DNA from: Flavisphingopyxis sp963800335
Lineage (GTDB): Bacteria; Pseudomonadota; Alphaproteobacteria; Sphingomonadales; Sphingomonadaceae
Reading direction: 5' to 3'
NCBI GenBank assembly: GCA_963800335.1
Contig: CAWDAN010000001.1
Coordinates: 496,001-560,000 of the forward strand
Length of the DNA: 64,000 nucleotides
How positions within the stretch are numbered: position 1 is the first letter of the stretch; each line of letters opens with the position of its first letter. The notes under the pieces are model-generated. The model ran no database searches and had not been told where the DNA came from. It was given only the letters and a program-made list of their open reading frames with translations. A program made the position numbers and the translations under genes. This document shows, piece after piece, positions 10,102-18,615 of the stretch.

Positions 10102-10794
10102 TCACGCGTCGGCGGTGGCCTTGATCTTGGCCATCAGCTGGCGCGCCGCCTTTTCCGAGCTCGCCGGGTTCTGGCCGGTGATCAACTTGCCGTCCTCGAC
10201 GACGAACTCGCTCCAGTCGGCGCCCTTCTGGTAATCGCCGCCATGCTGCTTGAGCATGTCCTCGACCAGGAACGGGACAACGTCGGTCAGCCCGGCCGCC
10301 TCTTCCTCGCCGTTGGTAAAGCCGGTCACCGTGCGGCCCTTGACCAGCGGTTCGCCGTTCGCCGCCTTGGTGTGGCGGAATATCGCCGGGGCGTGGCACA
10401 CCGCGCCAAGCGGCTTGTCCGCCGCCAGCGTCGTCTCGATCAGCGCGATCGACGTCTTGTCCTCGGCCAGGTCCCACAGCGGTCCGTGCCCGCCGGGATA
10501 GAACACCGCGTCGTAATCGCCCGCGTCGATCTCGCTCAGCTTGTGCGTGTTCGCCAGCGCTTTCTGGCTCTCGGCATCGTCCTTGAACCGCTTGGTCGCC
10601 TCGGTCTGCGCGTCGGCCTCGTCGCTCTTGGGGTCGAGCGGCGGCTGCCCGCCCTTCGGGCTGGCCAGCGTCACCGTCGCGCCCGCGTCCTTGAACACGT
10701 AATAAGGCGCGGCGAATTCCTCGAGCCAGAAACCCGTCTTCTTGCCGGTGTCGCCAAGCTCGGCGTGCGAGGTGAGGATCATCAGGATGTTCAT
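10102..10794 (-). CDS. DJ-1/PfpI superfamily protein (type 1 glutamine amidotransferase-like)
   Basis: The 230-residue product starts MNILMILTSHAELGDTGKK and shows the DJ-1/PfpI fold markers: a conserved Glu in GFWLEEFAAPYYVFKD (about residues 22-37), FYPGGHGPLWDL near 95-106 and the nucleophile elbow AVCHAPA near 130 with its reactive cysteine. Hsp31/YhbO-type members act as glyoxalase III, chaperone or deglycase-like enzymes on reactive aldehydes; which applies here cannot be read from sequence. Single gene, convergent with the DUF6632-like gene and divergent from the PRC-barrel gene, with about 217 bp between starts. Confidence 0.85.
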   Translation of the reverse strand: MNILMILTSHAELGDTGKKTGFWLEEFAAPYYVFKDAGATVTLASPKGGQPPLDPKSDEADAQTEATKRFKDDAESQKALANTHKLSEIDAGDYDAVFYPGGHGPLWDLAEDKTSIALIETTLAADKPLGAVCHAPAIFRHTKAANGEPLVKGRTVTGFTNGEEEAAGLTDVVPFLVEDMLKQHGGDYQKGADWSEFVVEDGKLITGQNPASSEKAARQLMAKIKATADA

Positions 10795-11011
10795 GGGGCG
10801 TGTCCTTTGGCGTGGGGTGGATGGGGCTTGGCGCGGCGGCAGCACGCTGCCCGCGTCTCTTCCGATCAAGCGCGCAGATCGCTGCGAAGTTCCTCGCCGT
10901 GCCCGTCCCTGCGAAGCCAAAATCCCGGCGATTTCCGGAACAATCGCTTGTCTTCGCCCGTTAATCTCATGCGGGAACAACACGAGCTTTCTTGAAAGGA
11001 GAAACGCCTCC

Positions 11012-11464
11012 ATGGCATTTGACAACAACACCAACACACTTGAACGCAACACGACGACTGGCACCGCCGGCGATACAAAATTCGCCAGCGACCCCGAAAA
11101 TGATCTGATCGAGCGCGACGAAACTCGCGAACTCATTTCCTCGGAAAAGGTCGATGGCACCGCGGTCTACAGCCGCGACGACGAAAAGCTGGGGTCGATC
11201 CATCACTTCATGGTCGGCAAGCGCAGCGGACGCGTCAGCTATGCGGTGATGAGCTTCGGTGGCCTGTTCGGCATGGGCGAAGATTACTACCCGCTGCCGT
11301 GGGATTCGCTGACTTACGATACCGATCGCAACGGCTATGTCGTCGGCATTACCAAGGACATGCTCGATAAGGACAAGCAACCGTCCTACGCCCGCAACAG
11401 CGAGCCCGAATGGAACGACGATTTCGATACGCGCATCCGGACCTTCTATGTCCGCACCGCGTAA
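11012..11464 (+). CDS. PRC-barrel domain stress-type protein
   Basis: The ATG at 11012 follows a strong AAAGGAG site at 10996-11002. The 150-residue cytosolic protein has a low-complexity, Thr/Asn-rich head (about 40 residues) and then a PRC-barrel: ISSEKVDGTAVYSRDDEKLG, IHHFMVGKRSGRVSYAVMSF, GLFGMGEDYYPLPWDSL. Such proteins are common in alphaproteobacteria and often rise under osmotic or general stress; the binding partner is unknown. A clean terminator follows at 11509. Confidence 0.85.
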   Translation: MAFDNNTNTLERNTTTGTAGDTKFASDPENDLIERDETRELISSEKVDGTAVYSRDDEKLGSIHHFMVGKRSGRVSYAVMSFGGLFGMGEDYYPLPWDSLTYDTDRNGYVVGITKDMLDKDKQPSYARNSEPEWNDDFDTRIRTFYVRTA

Positions 11465-11508
11465 TCGATGATTGACGACGCGGCTCCCAGCGTTGGAGAC
11501 CGGCAATC

Positions 11509-11535
11509 AAGGGTGGCCTCGCGCCACCCTTTTTG
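11509..11535 (+). terminator. Rho-independent terminator
   Basis: An AGGGTGGC / GCCACCCT stem with a short CTCGC loop is followed by TTTTTG, about 45 bases after the PRC-barrel stop codon. Confidence 0.8.
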
Positions 11536-11564
11536 TTGCGGTCGCAGGAGGCGCTGGTGCTGTC

Positions 11565-11696
11565 TCAGCCGTTCTTCATATTGTCGAGGCCCTTGACCAC
11601 GCCGCCCTTCAGAGACGGCTGCGACGCGTTGGTCTTTTTCTTCTCCGCCTTCGGCTTGCGGATTTCCTTGCTCGACTTCTTCTGGCTCTTGGCCAT
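11565..11696 (-). CDS. 43-residue lysine-rich protein, unknown function
   Basis: The minus strand from 11696 reads MAKSQKKSSKEIRKPKAEKK, then KTNASQPSLKGGVVKG and ends LDNMKNG with TGA at 11567-11565. It has many Lys/Ser residues and no hydrophobic segment. Similar MAKSQKKSNKEIRKPKAEK-type mini-proteins occur in many sphingomonads and related alphaproteobacteria, usually unannotated. That recurring start supports a real gene despite its size. Nucleic acid or ribosome binding is possible from its charge only. Confidence 0.6.
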   Translation of the reverse strand: MAKSQKKSSKEIRKPKAEKKKTNASQPSLKGGVVKGLDNMKNG

Positions 11697-11782
11697 GGCT
11701 CGTTCCCATCGGGGCGGCATGCCCCGCCGGCATCCTACACGCGCTCGACGAGCCCAGCCCTATGGAATCGTCTGGGGTGTTG

Positions 11783-12088
11783 TTATCGTTTCTTGACGAA
11801 TTCGGCGCGCAGCACGAGCCCCTTGATCCCTTCGTAACGACAATCGATTTCCTGCGCATCGCCGGTCAGCCGGATCGACTTGATCAGCGTGCCGCGCTTG
11901 AGCGTCTGCCCCGCGCCCTTGACCGTCAGGTCCTTGATCAGCGTTACCGCATCGCCGTCGGTCAGCACGTTGCCGACCGCGTCGCGCACTTCGACCGAAT
12001 CGCTTTCGGCCTCGGTCAATTGCGCGGCCTCGGATGCCGGCAGCCATTCGCCCGATGCCTCGTCATAGACATAGTCTTCATCGCTCAT
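11783..12088 (-). CDS. PhnA/YjdM C-terminal domain protein
   Basis: The 101-residue acidic protein matches the PhnA domain: VRDAVGNVLTDGDAVTLIKD, LTVKGAGQTLKRGTLIKSIR and a final EGIKGLVLRAEFVKK. Unlike typical YjdM it has no N-terminal zinc ribbon; instead it has an acidic leader (SDEDYVYDEASGEWLPAS). The family name comes from linkage to phosphonate genes and no biochemical role is firmly known. The ATG overlaps the stop of the upstream S1/P1 nuclease gene by four bases, so the two are translated together. Confidence 0.82.
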   Translation of the reverse strand: MSDEDYVYDEASGEWLPASEAAQLTEAESDSVEVRDAVGNVLTDGDAVTLIKDLTVKGAGQTLKRGTLIKSIRLTGDAQEIDCRYEGIKGLVLRAEFVKKR

Positions 12089-12897
12089 CGTGCGTCTCCG
12101 AACATTGCGTTGAGATAGGTTGCCAACCGCACGCCGCCCTGGGTCAGGCGCTGCTTGAGGATGGCGTCGTGGGCGAAAGCGTAATCGTAGCTGATCTTCG
12201 TGCTGTCGGGATAAAGTGTCGGACGGATCGCCGCGCTTTCGGCGACCCAGGTCAGCGGGTTCGGGTCCATCCAGGCCTTGGCCTGCTTGATGTCGGTGCT
12301 GCGCATCAGCCAGCGCGCCATCTCGGTATAGCTCAGCTGTTGCCGGTCGATCAGCCCCGAATCCCAGATGCTGTGGAGATTGCTTGGTTGGCCGAAGAAG
12401 TCGAGCTTGACGTCGTTGCCGCCGCGATCGGTGCCGTCGCCGACGTGCATCGGCTGGTGGAGGTCGCCGACGACATGGATGATGAAGCGCAGCGCCAGCG
12501 CGCGCTGGGCCTTGGGCAATCGGGTGTCGAGAACCTGTGCGCGGAAGCGGGCGAGCGCGGTGACCGCGTCGCCTTCGGGCGGCGGACCGACCTCGGCATA
12601 GGTCTTTCCCTCAGGAACGGTGACGTAGTGCAGCGCGCTGGCCTCTTCCTTCCAGAACTTATCAGGGCTGGCCTTCATGAAATCGGGCCAGTTCGCCGCC
12701 TCGGCGAGATCCTCGTTCTCAAGAATGCCGGCGACGCCAGTACGCGCCTCGGTGGTCAGCAGAGACTGGGCGATTTCGCCAACGACCCGATGACCGGTCA
12801 GGCCCCAGGCAGAGGCGGTTTGCGGCAGGATGAGCGCGGCGGCAGCGAGCGCGGCGACGGCGGCGCGCAGTGGGCGGCGGAGGGGCTGGGTGGTCAT
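12085..12897 (-). CDS. S1/P1-type zinc nuclease, exported
   Basis: The 270-residue product has a Sec signal peptide ending QTASA, after which the mature chain begins WGLTGHRVVGEIAQ; the first Trp and the His of GHR are zinc ligands in this family. The other ligands are visible: Asp in ANWPDF, His in ALHYV, His and Asp in HVVGDLHQPMHVGD, and the LHSIWD block. These nucleases cleave single-stranded DNA and RNA and remove 3'-phosphate from nucleotides, using three zinc ions, outside the cytoplasm. A scavenging role is likely. It is the first gene of a two-gene unit with the PhnA-domain gene. Confidence 0.9.
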   Translation of the reverse strand: MTTQPLRRPLRAAVAALAAAALILPQTASAWGLTGHRVVGEIAQSLLTTEARTGVAGILENEDLAEAANWPDFMKASPDKFWKEEASALHYVTVPEGKTYAEVGPPPEGDAVTALARFRAQVLDTRLPKAQRALALRFIIHVVGDLHQPMHVGDGTDRGGNDVKLDFFGQPSNLHSIWDSGLIDRQQLSYTEMARWLMRSTDIKQAKAWMDPNPLTWVAESAAIRPTLYPDSTKISYDYAFAHDAILKQRLTQGGVRLATYLNAMFGDAR

Positions 12898-12944
12898 CGC
12901 GCCGACCTACTGGGCAGAAAGCGCAAAGTCGACTTGAACCGACA

Positions 12945-13487
12945 TCAGCGCGGCAATTCGAGCGGATAGCGGGCGATTGCGTCGTAGCGCGATCCGCCGC
13001 GGCCCATTCGGCTCTCGTAGAGCACAAGCGCATCAACGATAAATTCAGGTCCCGAAAGGCCGCCATGTTGCTCGCGGAAATGATCGACCGGTCCCGACGA
13101 CCGATTTAGTCGCGCCAGCGTAATATGCGGCACGAAGGCGCGGCGCTCGGGAGGGATGCCAACCGCGCGACAGGCCTGCTCGACCTTATGATGGAGTTGC
13201 GTCAGCTGCGCGGCGGGTTCGACGCCGGCCCACAGCGTATGGACCATGCCCTTGCGGTCGAAACTGCCGGTGCCCTCGATCCGCGCATCGAAAGCCGCGA
13301 AATGGATCTGGCCGAGCGCAGCGGCAACGTCTTCGGCACAATGGCGGTCGACCTCGCCGATGAACTTCATCGTGCAGTGCAATTGCTCGTCGTCCTGCCA
13401 GCGGGCGCCCGAGACGCCCTCCATGATGCCAAGCAGGAAGCGGCGAACGGGGGCGGGAGGCCGGATGGCGACGAACAGGCGGTGCAT
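12945..13487 (-). CDS. thpR: RNA 2',3'-cyclic phosphodiesterase
   Basis: The 180-residue protein has the twin HxTx motifs of the 2H phosphoesterase superfamily: HCTMKF at about residue 37 and HITLAR at about 121. The start MHRLFVAIRPP is typical of ThpR/LigT. The enzyme opens 2',3'-cyclic phosphates at RNA ends. The final residues AIARYPLEL are the usual end of the family. It lies 47 bp upstream of the S1/P1 nuclease gene on the same strand, so the two RNA-active enzymes may share a transcript. Confidence 0.92.
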   Translation of the reverse strand: MHRLFVAIRPPAPVRRFLLGIMEGVSGARWQDDEQLHCTMKFIGEVDRHCAEDVAAALGQIHFAAFDARIEGTGSFDRKGMVHTLWAGVEPAAQLTQLHHKVEQACRAVGIPPERRAFVPHITLARLNRSSGPVDHFREQHGGLSGPEFIVDALVLYESRMGRGGSRYDAIARYPLELPR

Positions 13488-13634
13488 GGCAGTCTCACTA
13501 TAGGCATGCTACGATGCAGCAACAGCGCAAAAGCGCGATGGATTGGCGTTCCGGTTTTGCTTGAAATCGCGGCGTCTTATCCCGATATTACAGACACTGG
13601 CGGATCGATCCGCCGCAAAGGAGAATATTTCATC

Positions 13635-14378
13635 ATGGACAACCGTACCGATCCACGCACGACCGGCTTCGGCTATGCGGGTGGGCTCGAAGCAGGACGC
13701 CGCGATGTGGCGTTCGATGCCGGGCTGCGTTCGTACATGCTGTCGGTCTATAACTACATGGCTTCGGGCGTGCTGCTGACCGGCATCGTCGCGATGCTGT
13801 TCGCCAATTCGCAGGTCGGCATCGACATATTGGTCAACGGCGGCGCGCTGCGCTGGGTCATCATGCTGGCGCCGCTGGCGTTCGTCATGGTGCTGAGCTT
13901 TGGCATCAACAAGCTTTCGACCGGCGCCGCACAGGCGCTGTTCTGGGGCTTCGCGACGGTCATGGGCCTGTCGATGGCGTCGATCTTCCTCGTCTATACC
14001 GGCGCTTCGATCGCCCAGACGTTCTTCGCCACCGCTGCCGCCTTCGCCGGTCTCAGCCTGTTCGGCTACACGACCAAGAAGGATCTGTCGGGCTGGGGCA
14101 CGTTCCTGATCATGGGCGTCGTCGGCCTGATCGTCGCGATGCTGCTCAACGCATTCGTGTTCAAATCGGGCGCGATGGAGCTTGCGATCTCGGCGATCGG
14201 CGTGCTGATCTTCGCCGGCCTCACCGCCTACGACACGCAGAAGATCAAGAGCATGTACGCCTATGTCGCGGGCACCGACATGATGGGCAAGACGGTCATC
14301 ATGGGCGCGCTCAACCTCTATCTCGACTTCGTCAACATGTTCATGTTCCTGCTGCGCTTCATGGGCAACCGCGGCTAA
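13635..14378 (+). CDS. Bax inhibitor-1/YccA family membrane protein
   Basis: The start at 13635 follows AAAGGAG at 13617-13623. The 247-residue protein has seven predicted membrane helices, the N-terminal cytoplasmic segment with RSYMLSVYNYMASGVLLTG and the family signature near the end, FAGLTAYDTQKIKSMY. BI-1/YccA proteins are pH-sensitive leak channels or modulators of FtsH-type proteolysis. Monocistronic, with a strong terminator after it. Confidence 0.92.
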   Translation: MDNRTDPRTTGFGYAGGLEAGRRDVAFDAGLRSYMLSVYNYMASGVLLTGIVAMLFANSQVGIDILVNGGALRWVIMLAPLAFVMVLSFGINKLSTGAAQALFWGFATVMGLSMASIFLVYTGASIAQTFFATAAAFAGLSLFGYTTKKDLSGWGTFLIMGVVGLIVAMLLNAFVFKSGAMELAISAIGVLIFAGLTAYDTQKIKSMYAYVAGTDMMGKTVIMGALNLYLDFVNMFMFLLRFMGNRG

Positions 14379-14406
14379 GCGAACCGAACATAACGAACCG
14401 ACCATC

Positions 14407-14437
14407 GGCCCGGCGGAGCGATCCGCCGGGCCTTTTT
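14407..14437 (+). terminator. Rho-independent terminator
   Basis: GGCCCGGCGGA / TCCGCCGGGCC forms a stem of about 11 bp with a GCGA loop, followed by TTTTTCTT. It ends the BI-1 gene and may also serve the convergent GST gene. Confidence 0.85.
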
Positions 14438-14438
14438 C

Positions 14439-15065
14439 TTATCCCTTGCGCTGCATTTCCTCGATCTCGGCAGTGTCGATCGCTTTCGCCGCCTTGTAGG
14501 CTTCGCGACCGCGCAATCGCTCGGCATAAGCGACAAAACTATCGCGTTCGGGCAGCGTGCCGAACTGCAGGCCCCAGTCGACCTGGCTGCCGACATAGAC
14601 GTCGGCCATCGTGAAACGGTCGCCGCAAACGTAGTCGCGATCGGCCAGATGCGCCTCGAGCGTGTCGATGACGCGGTCGAGATTGCCATAGCCCGCCATC
14701 CGCTCCTGATCGGCGGTCGGGACGATGCCGAGATTCTTGTCGGTAATCGCCTGTTCGAGCGGACCGGCGGTGAAGAACAGCCAGCGATAATAATCGGCGC
14801 GCTCGTCGGGCTTCGGCGCCAGCCCGGCATCGGGGTATGCCTCGGCGAGATAGGCGCAGATCGCGGCGCATTCGGTCACTGTGCGACCTTGATGGACGAT
14901 CGCGGGCACCTTTCCCATCGGGTTGATCGCGAGATAATCGGCGTCCTTCATCGTCGAGCCGTAATCGAGGATGATCGCCGAATATTCGGCCCCCGCCTCA
15001 TGCAGCGCCCAGCGCGCGATCTGCCCGCGCGACATCGGATTGGTGTAGAAGGTGATATTGGACAT
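14439..15065 (-). CDS. Glutathione S-transferase family protein
   Basis: The 208-residue product has a thioredoxin-like N-domain starting SNITFYTNPMSRGQIARWAL, with the cis-proline region GKVPAIV and the TVTECAAICAYLAEAYP glutathione-binding segment, then an all-alpha C-domain with DRFTMADVYVGSQVDWG. It conjugates or reduces substrates with glutathione; the substrate is not predictable. It converges on the BI-1 gene across a shared terminator. Upstream lies an unusual patch of GCGTGAC repeats. Confidence 0.9.
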   Translation of the reverse strand: MSNITFYTNPMSRGQIARWALHEAGAEYSAIILDYGSTMKDADYLAINPMGKVPAIVHQGRTVTECAAICAYLAEAYPDAGLAPKPDERADYYRWLFFTAGPLEQAITDKNLGIVPTADQERMAGYGNLDRVIDTLEAHLADRDYVCGDRFTMADVYVGSQVDWGLQFGTLPERDSFVAYAERLRGREAYKAAKAIDTAEIEEMQRKG

Positions 15066-15100
15066 CGGCGGCGTTCCTTTCGGGGAGCTGTGATTGGGGG

Positions 15101-15215
15101 GCGTGACCTTGCGTGTGAAGCTGAGCGTGACCTTGCGCGTGACTTTCACGCGGTGACAAAAAAAGCGTGACCGTAGCCGCGAAGCTTCACGCTGCTGCGG
15201 CGAAAGCGTGACCTT
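15101..15215. repeat. GCGTGAC direct-repeat patch
   Basis: Five copies of GCGTGAC begin at 15101, 15125, 15137, 15165 and 15206; three extend to GCGTGACCTT and two of these to GCGTGACCTTGCG. Two TTCACGC stretches (15145-15151 and 15186-15192) oppose them. The patch fills the space between the GST start and the stop of the HTH gene and reaches that stop codon. Confidence 0.7.
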
Positions 15216-15592
15216 AATCGAGCATGCGATCGAGCCGGCGCAGCAGCGCCAGGCCCGCCATGCCGTCGGGACTGATAACGATAGCCGACTCGCTTGCCAT
15301 GATAGCGCACTTCCTCGGGCTCGCCGACCAAAGCTTTCTCGATCGTCGTCACGGGTCGTCGCGCCACGGGCAACGGGGGCGCATCGTGCGCCATCGCGGC
15401 ATCCCACGCGCGGGCAAATTGAGGACAGCGGCGGCGCAGGCGATAGGCGCCCTCACGGCTCATCCCTGCGACATGCGCCGCGTGGCTGATATTGCCCCAT
15501 TCGCACAGCGACTTGAGAAAGGTCATGCGGCGCTCGAACGTCCAGCCATTGCGGCGGGGCCGACGGCGCGAATCGGGTGTTGGCTGGGTCAT
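15214..15592 (-). CDS. Small HTH protein, GWTxxRQ family (one frameshift)
   Basis: From the ATG at 15592 the product reads an Arg-rich head, then NGWTFERRMTFLKSLCEWGN and ISHAAHVAGMSREGAYRLRR, an HTH of the same kind as in the gene at 8399. The frame slips near 15262 after GKRVGYRYQSR; in the corrected frame it ends GMAGLALLRRLDRMLD with TAA at 15216-15214, about 125 residues. The leader holds a GAAC-N7-GAAC direct repeat (15603-15617) and the shared element CCCTTTCCTACA (complement of 15619-15630), 26 bases before the start. Function is unknown; DNA binding is inferred. Confidence 0.65.
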
Positions 15593-15602
15593 GCCCGCAT
15601 AG

Positions 15603-15617
15603 GAACATAAAAAGAAC
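15603..15617 (-). promoter_or_regulatory. Candidate LexA (SOS) box, direct-repeat type
   Basis: On the minus strand the sequence is GTTCTTTTTATGTTC, i.e. GTTC-N7-GTTC, the direct-repeat site known for LexA of alphaproteobacteria. It sits 10 bases ahead of the HTH gene start, where a repressor would block transcription or early elongation. Confidence 0.55.
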
Positions 15618-15634
15618 ATGTAGGAAAGGGGCGA

Positions 15635-16033
15635 TTATCCCTTTGCGACAAGTATCTCGACTCTGGCGTAGGGCGACATATTCGGCCTTGGCGTATGCGT
15701 CGCGATCGCACCGACCGGGCCGACGCCGGTGCCCGTCGGGGTGCCGAAGACGGGCTTCATGATCGAAAGCATGGTGACCGCGACCACCGCCAGCGGCTGG
15801 CGCTCGAGGCGATGGGCCGGCGCAAGCTGAAGCTGACGCAAACCGATCAGGACTCGGCCGAGGCATAGCTTGGCGATCAAGCGGCTGGTGCCGTCTGGCG
15901 GACAAGCCCCGCCGTTCGGTGAATCTTCAGCAACGGGCGGCGATTGCCCGGACGCAGCGTCAATCGCCCGCCTGTAATACTGGCTGATGAGCCCACCGCC
16001 CCGCTCGATGGCGATGTTTGTCAGGGGTTCTAC
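15635..16033 (-). pseudogene. Unidentified open frame without a normal start
   Basis: A stop-to-stop frame of 132 codons runs from 16033 to TAA at 15637-15635. It reads like real protein (for example AIERGGGLISQYYRRAIDAA near the start and YARVEILVAKG at the end) but has no ATG or GTG near the front; the first ATG is at 15880. A CTG at 16024 is the only early near-start. It may be a gene that lost its 5' end, or a chance frame in GC-rich DNA. I recognise no family. Confidence 0.3.
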
Positions 16034-16108
16034 TTATTGTGAGCGTGCTTCGGACGGCGCTACCAAGCCATCTTATGAATACTCCCCTACGTCGATCAGG
16101 AGGACGAA

Positions 16109-18363
16109 ATGAGCAAGACTTCAGTATCATTGATTGCCATTTTCGTGGCGACCATGGCGCCGCTCATCATTGCAAATCCCGCGAAAGGTCAGGAAACCTA
16201 TCCTGATACGGCTCCGAACAAGGCCCCGGGAAAAGTCATGTCCAACCAGGACTGGTGGCCGAACCGGCTGGACCTGAGCGCGCTGCGCCAGAACGACGCC
16301 GGGGCCAATCCCTATGGCGATAACTTCGACTATGCAGCTGAGTTCGCTACGCTCGACCTCGACGCTGTCAAACAGGACATCGAGAAGGTTCTCACTACCT
16401 CCCAGCCTTGGTGGCCGGCCGATTACGGCAATTACGGCCCGTTCTTCATCCGTATGGCGTGGCACAGCGCGGGCACATATCGCGTTGGTGACGGGCGCGG
16501 CGGCGCCGGCGGCGGCGAACAGCGTTTCGAACCGCTCAATTCCTGGCCCGACAATATCAGTCTCGATAAGGCGCGCCGCCTCGTCTGGCCGATCAAACAG
16601 AAATATGGCCGCAAGCTCTCCTGGGGTGACCTGATGGTGCTCACGGGCAATGTCGCGCTGGAGAACATGGGCTTCAAGACGATTGGTTTTGCCGGTGGCC
16701 GGGTAGATGCCTGGGAGCCGGACCTTGTGTTCTGGGGGCCGGAAACGAAGTTTCTCGCTGCCGACCGGTTCGACAAGGATGGCAATCTCATCGGACCGCT
16801 TGCGGCGACCCAGATGGGTCTGATCTACGTCAATCCAGAAGGGCCGGGCGGCAATCCCGATCCGCTCGCGGCTGCGAAAGCCATTCGCATCGCTTTCGGC
16901 AACATGGCGATGAACGATGAAGAAACTATCGCCCTGATCGCTGGCGGGCACACATTTGGCAAAGCACACGGAGCCCACAAGCCGGACGAATGCGTCGGTG
17001 CCGATCCCACAAGTGCAGGCATGGAACGTCAGGGCCTCGGCTGGGAAAACAAGTGCGGCAAGGGCAATGCCGAGGATACCGTCTCCAGCGGTCTGGAGGG
17101 CGCATGGACGTCTAACCCGGTTGCTTTCACGACCCAGTATTTCGACAATCTGTTCCGTTTCGATTGGGTCAAGACCAAGAGCCCGGCCGGCGCGACGCAA
17201 TGGATCCCAAGCGATCCCAATGCTGCCAATCTGGTCCCTGACGCCCATGTCAAAGGCAAGACGCATGCGCCGATCATGTTCACTACCGATATCGCGCTGA
17301 AAGAAGATCCCGGCTTCCGAGTGATCGCCAAGCGATTCCACGACAATCCCGAGGAGTTCAAGACTGCCTTCGCACGCGCCTGGTTCAAGCTGATCCACCG
17401 CGATATGGGGCCGAACGCCCGCTATCTGGGCAAAGACGCGCCGAAGGAATCCTTTGCCTGGCAGGATCCGCTTCCCAAGGCGAATTACGCGGCGATCAAC
17501 GCATCTGATGTGAGCCGGCTCAAGGCTCAGATATCTGGCAACTGGCCTGACCGGCCCGGAACTGATCAAGGCCGCATGGGCCTCCGCATCGACCTTCCGC
17601 GGAACCGACATGCGCGGCGGTGCCAATGGCGCCCGCGTCCGGCTGGAACCGGCCAAGGGCTGGGCCGTCAATGACCCGGCCGAATTGACCAAAGTCCTCG
17701 GCAAGCTCGCTGATGTTCAGAAGAACTTCAACCGCTCGGCCACCGGCGGAAAGCAGGTGTCGATCGCGGATCTCATCGTGCTGGGCGGCAATGCAGCGAT
17801 CGAACAGGCGGCGAAAAAGGCTGGCTCTGATGTAACCGTGCCATTTACACCGGGCCGGGTGGATGCCTCGCAGGCACAGACCGATGTCGCATCTTACGAG
17901 TATCTGAAGCCCCAGTGCCGACGGTTTCCGCAACTACTACGGCGCGGACAGCGACCTCCCACCGGCGCAAATGCTGGTCGACAAGGCCAATATGCTGAAC
18001 CTGACCGTACCGGAAATGACGGTGCTTGTTGGCGGCATGCGCGCGCTGGATGCCAACACCGGGCACTCGGCGAATGGCATATTCACCGGCCGTCCTGGCA
18101 CGCTCAGCAATGACTTCTTCGTCAATTTGCTCGACATGTCGACCAAGTGGCAGAAATCTGCGAATTCCGCCGGGCTTTATGAGGGGTACGACCGTGCGAC
18201 TGGCAAGCTGAAGTGGACTGCCACCCCGGTTGATCTGGTTTTCGGATCGAACTCTGAACTTCGAGCGGTGTCCGAGGCTTATGCTTCCGATGATGCTAAC
18301 GAGTTGTTCGTGAACGACTTCGTCGCGGCATGGGTCAAGGTGATGAACCTCGACCGATTCTGA
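16109..18363 (+). CDS. katG: Catalase-peroxidase KatG with export signal (two frameshifts)
   Basis: The ATG at 16109 follows AGGAGGA. The first 27 residues (SVSLIAIFVATMAPLIIANP) form a hydrophobic export signal, unusual for KatG, which is normally cytosolic; the mature part begins near QETYPDTAPNKAPGK. Haem-site residues are all seen: RMAWHSAGTYR (distal Arg, Trp, His), GLIYVNPEGPGG (Tyr) and GNMAMNDEETIAL then GGHTFGKAHGA (Met and proximal His), so the Met-Tyr-Trp adduct should form. The frame slips near 17545 (before LTGPELIKAAW) and near 17912 (before SADGFRNYYGADSD). The C-domain then runs to the stop at 18363. It removes peroxide, probably in the periplasm. Base composition is a little less GC-rich than neighbours. 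Confidence 0.9.
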
Positions 18364-18615
18364 ACGACATTTTCGAGCCTGTGCAGGGTTGCCAAACAGG
18401 CTCGCTATCATCGGCAGTCTCACGGTGTTAGCGGATATCTTGGCACTCGGCATGGTCCGGTTAAGGGGGCGGCGGATCCGTTATCTGGTGCAAGAAACAC
18501 CACCGTGCCGGCACGACATAGCTCAGCGCGCTGCTTCCTGATCGGTTGGTGTTTGTTGCCAAATCTCACGTCAATGAGCCGGCTATTCGCGATCGGACGG
18601 CCCAATCCGTCTCTT

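Noticed and set aside
15101..15215. CRISPR-like array
   Set aside because: The unit is only 7-13 bases, spacing is irregular, and no cas genes are present.
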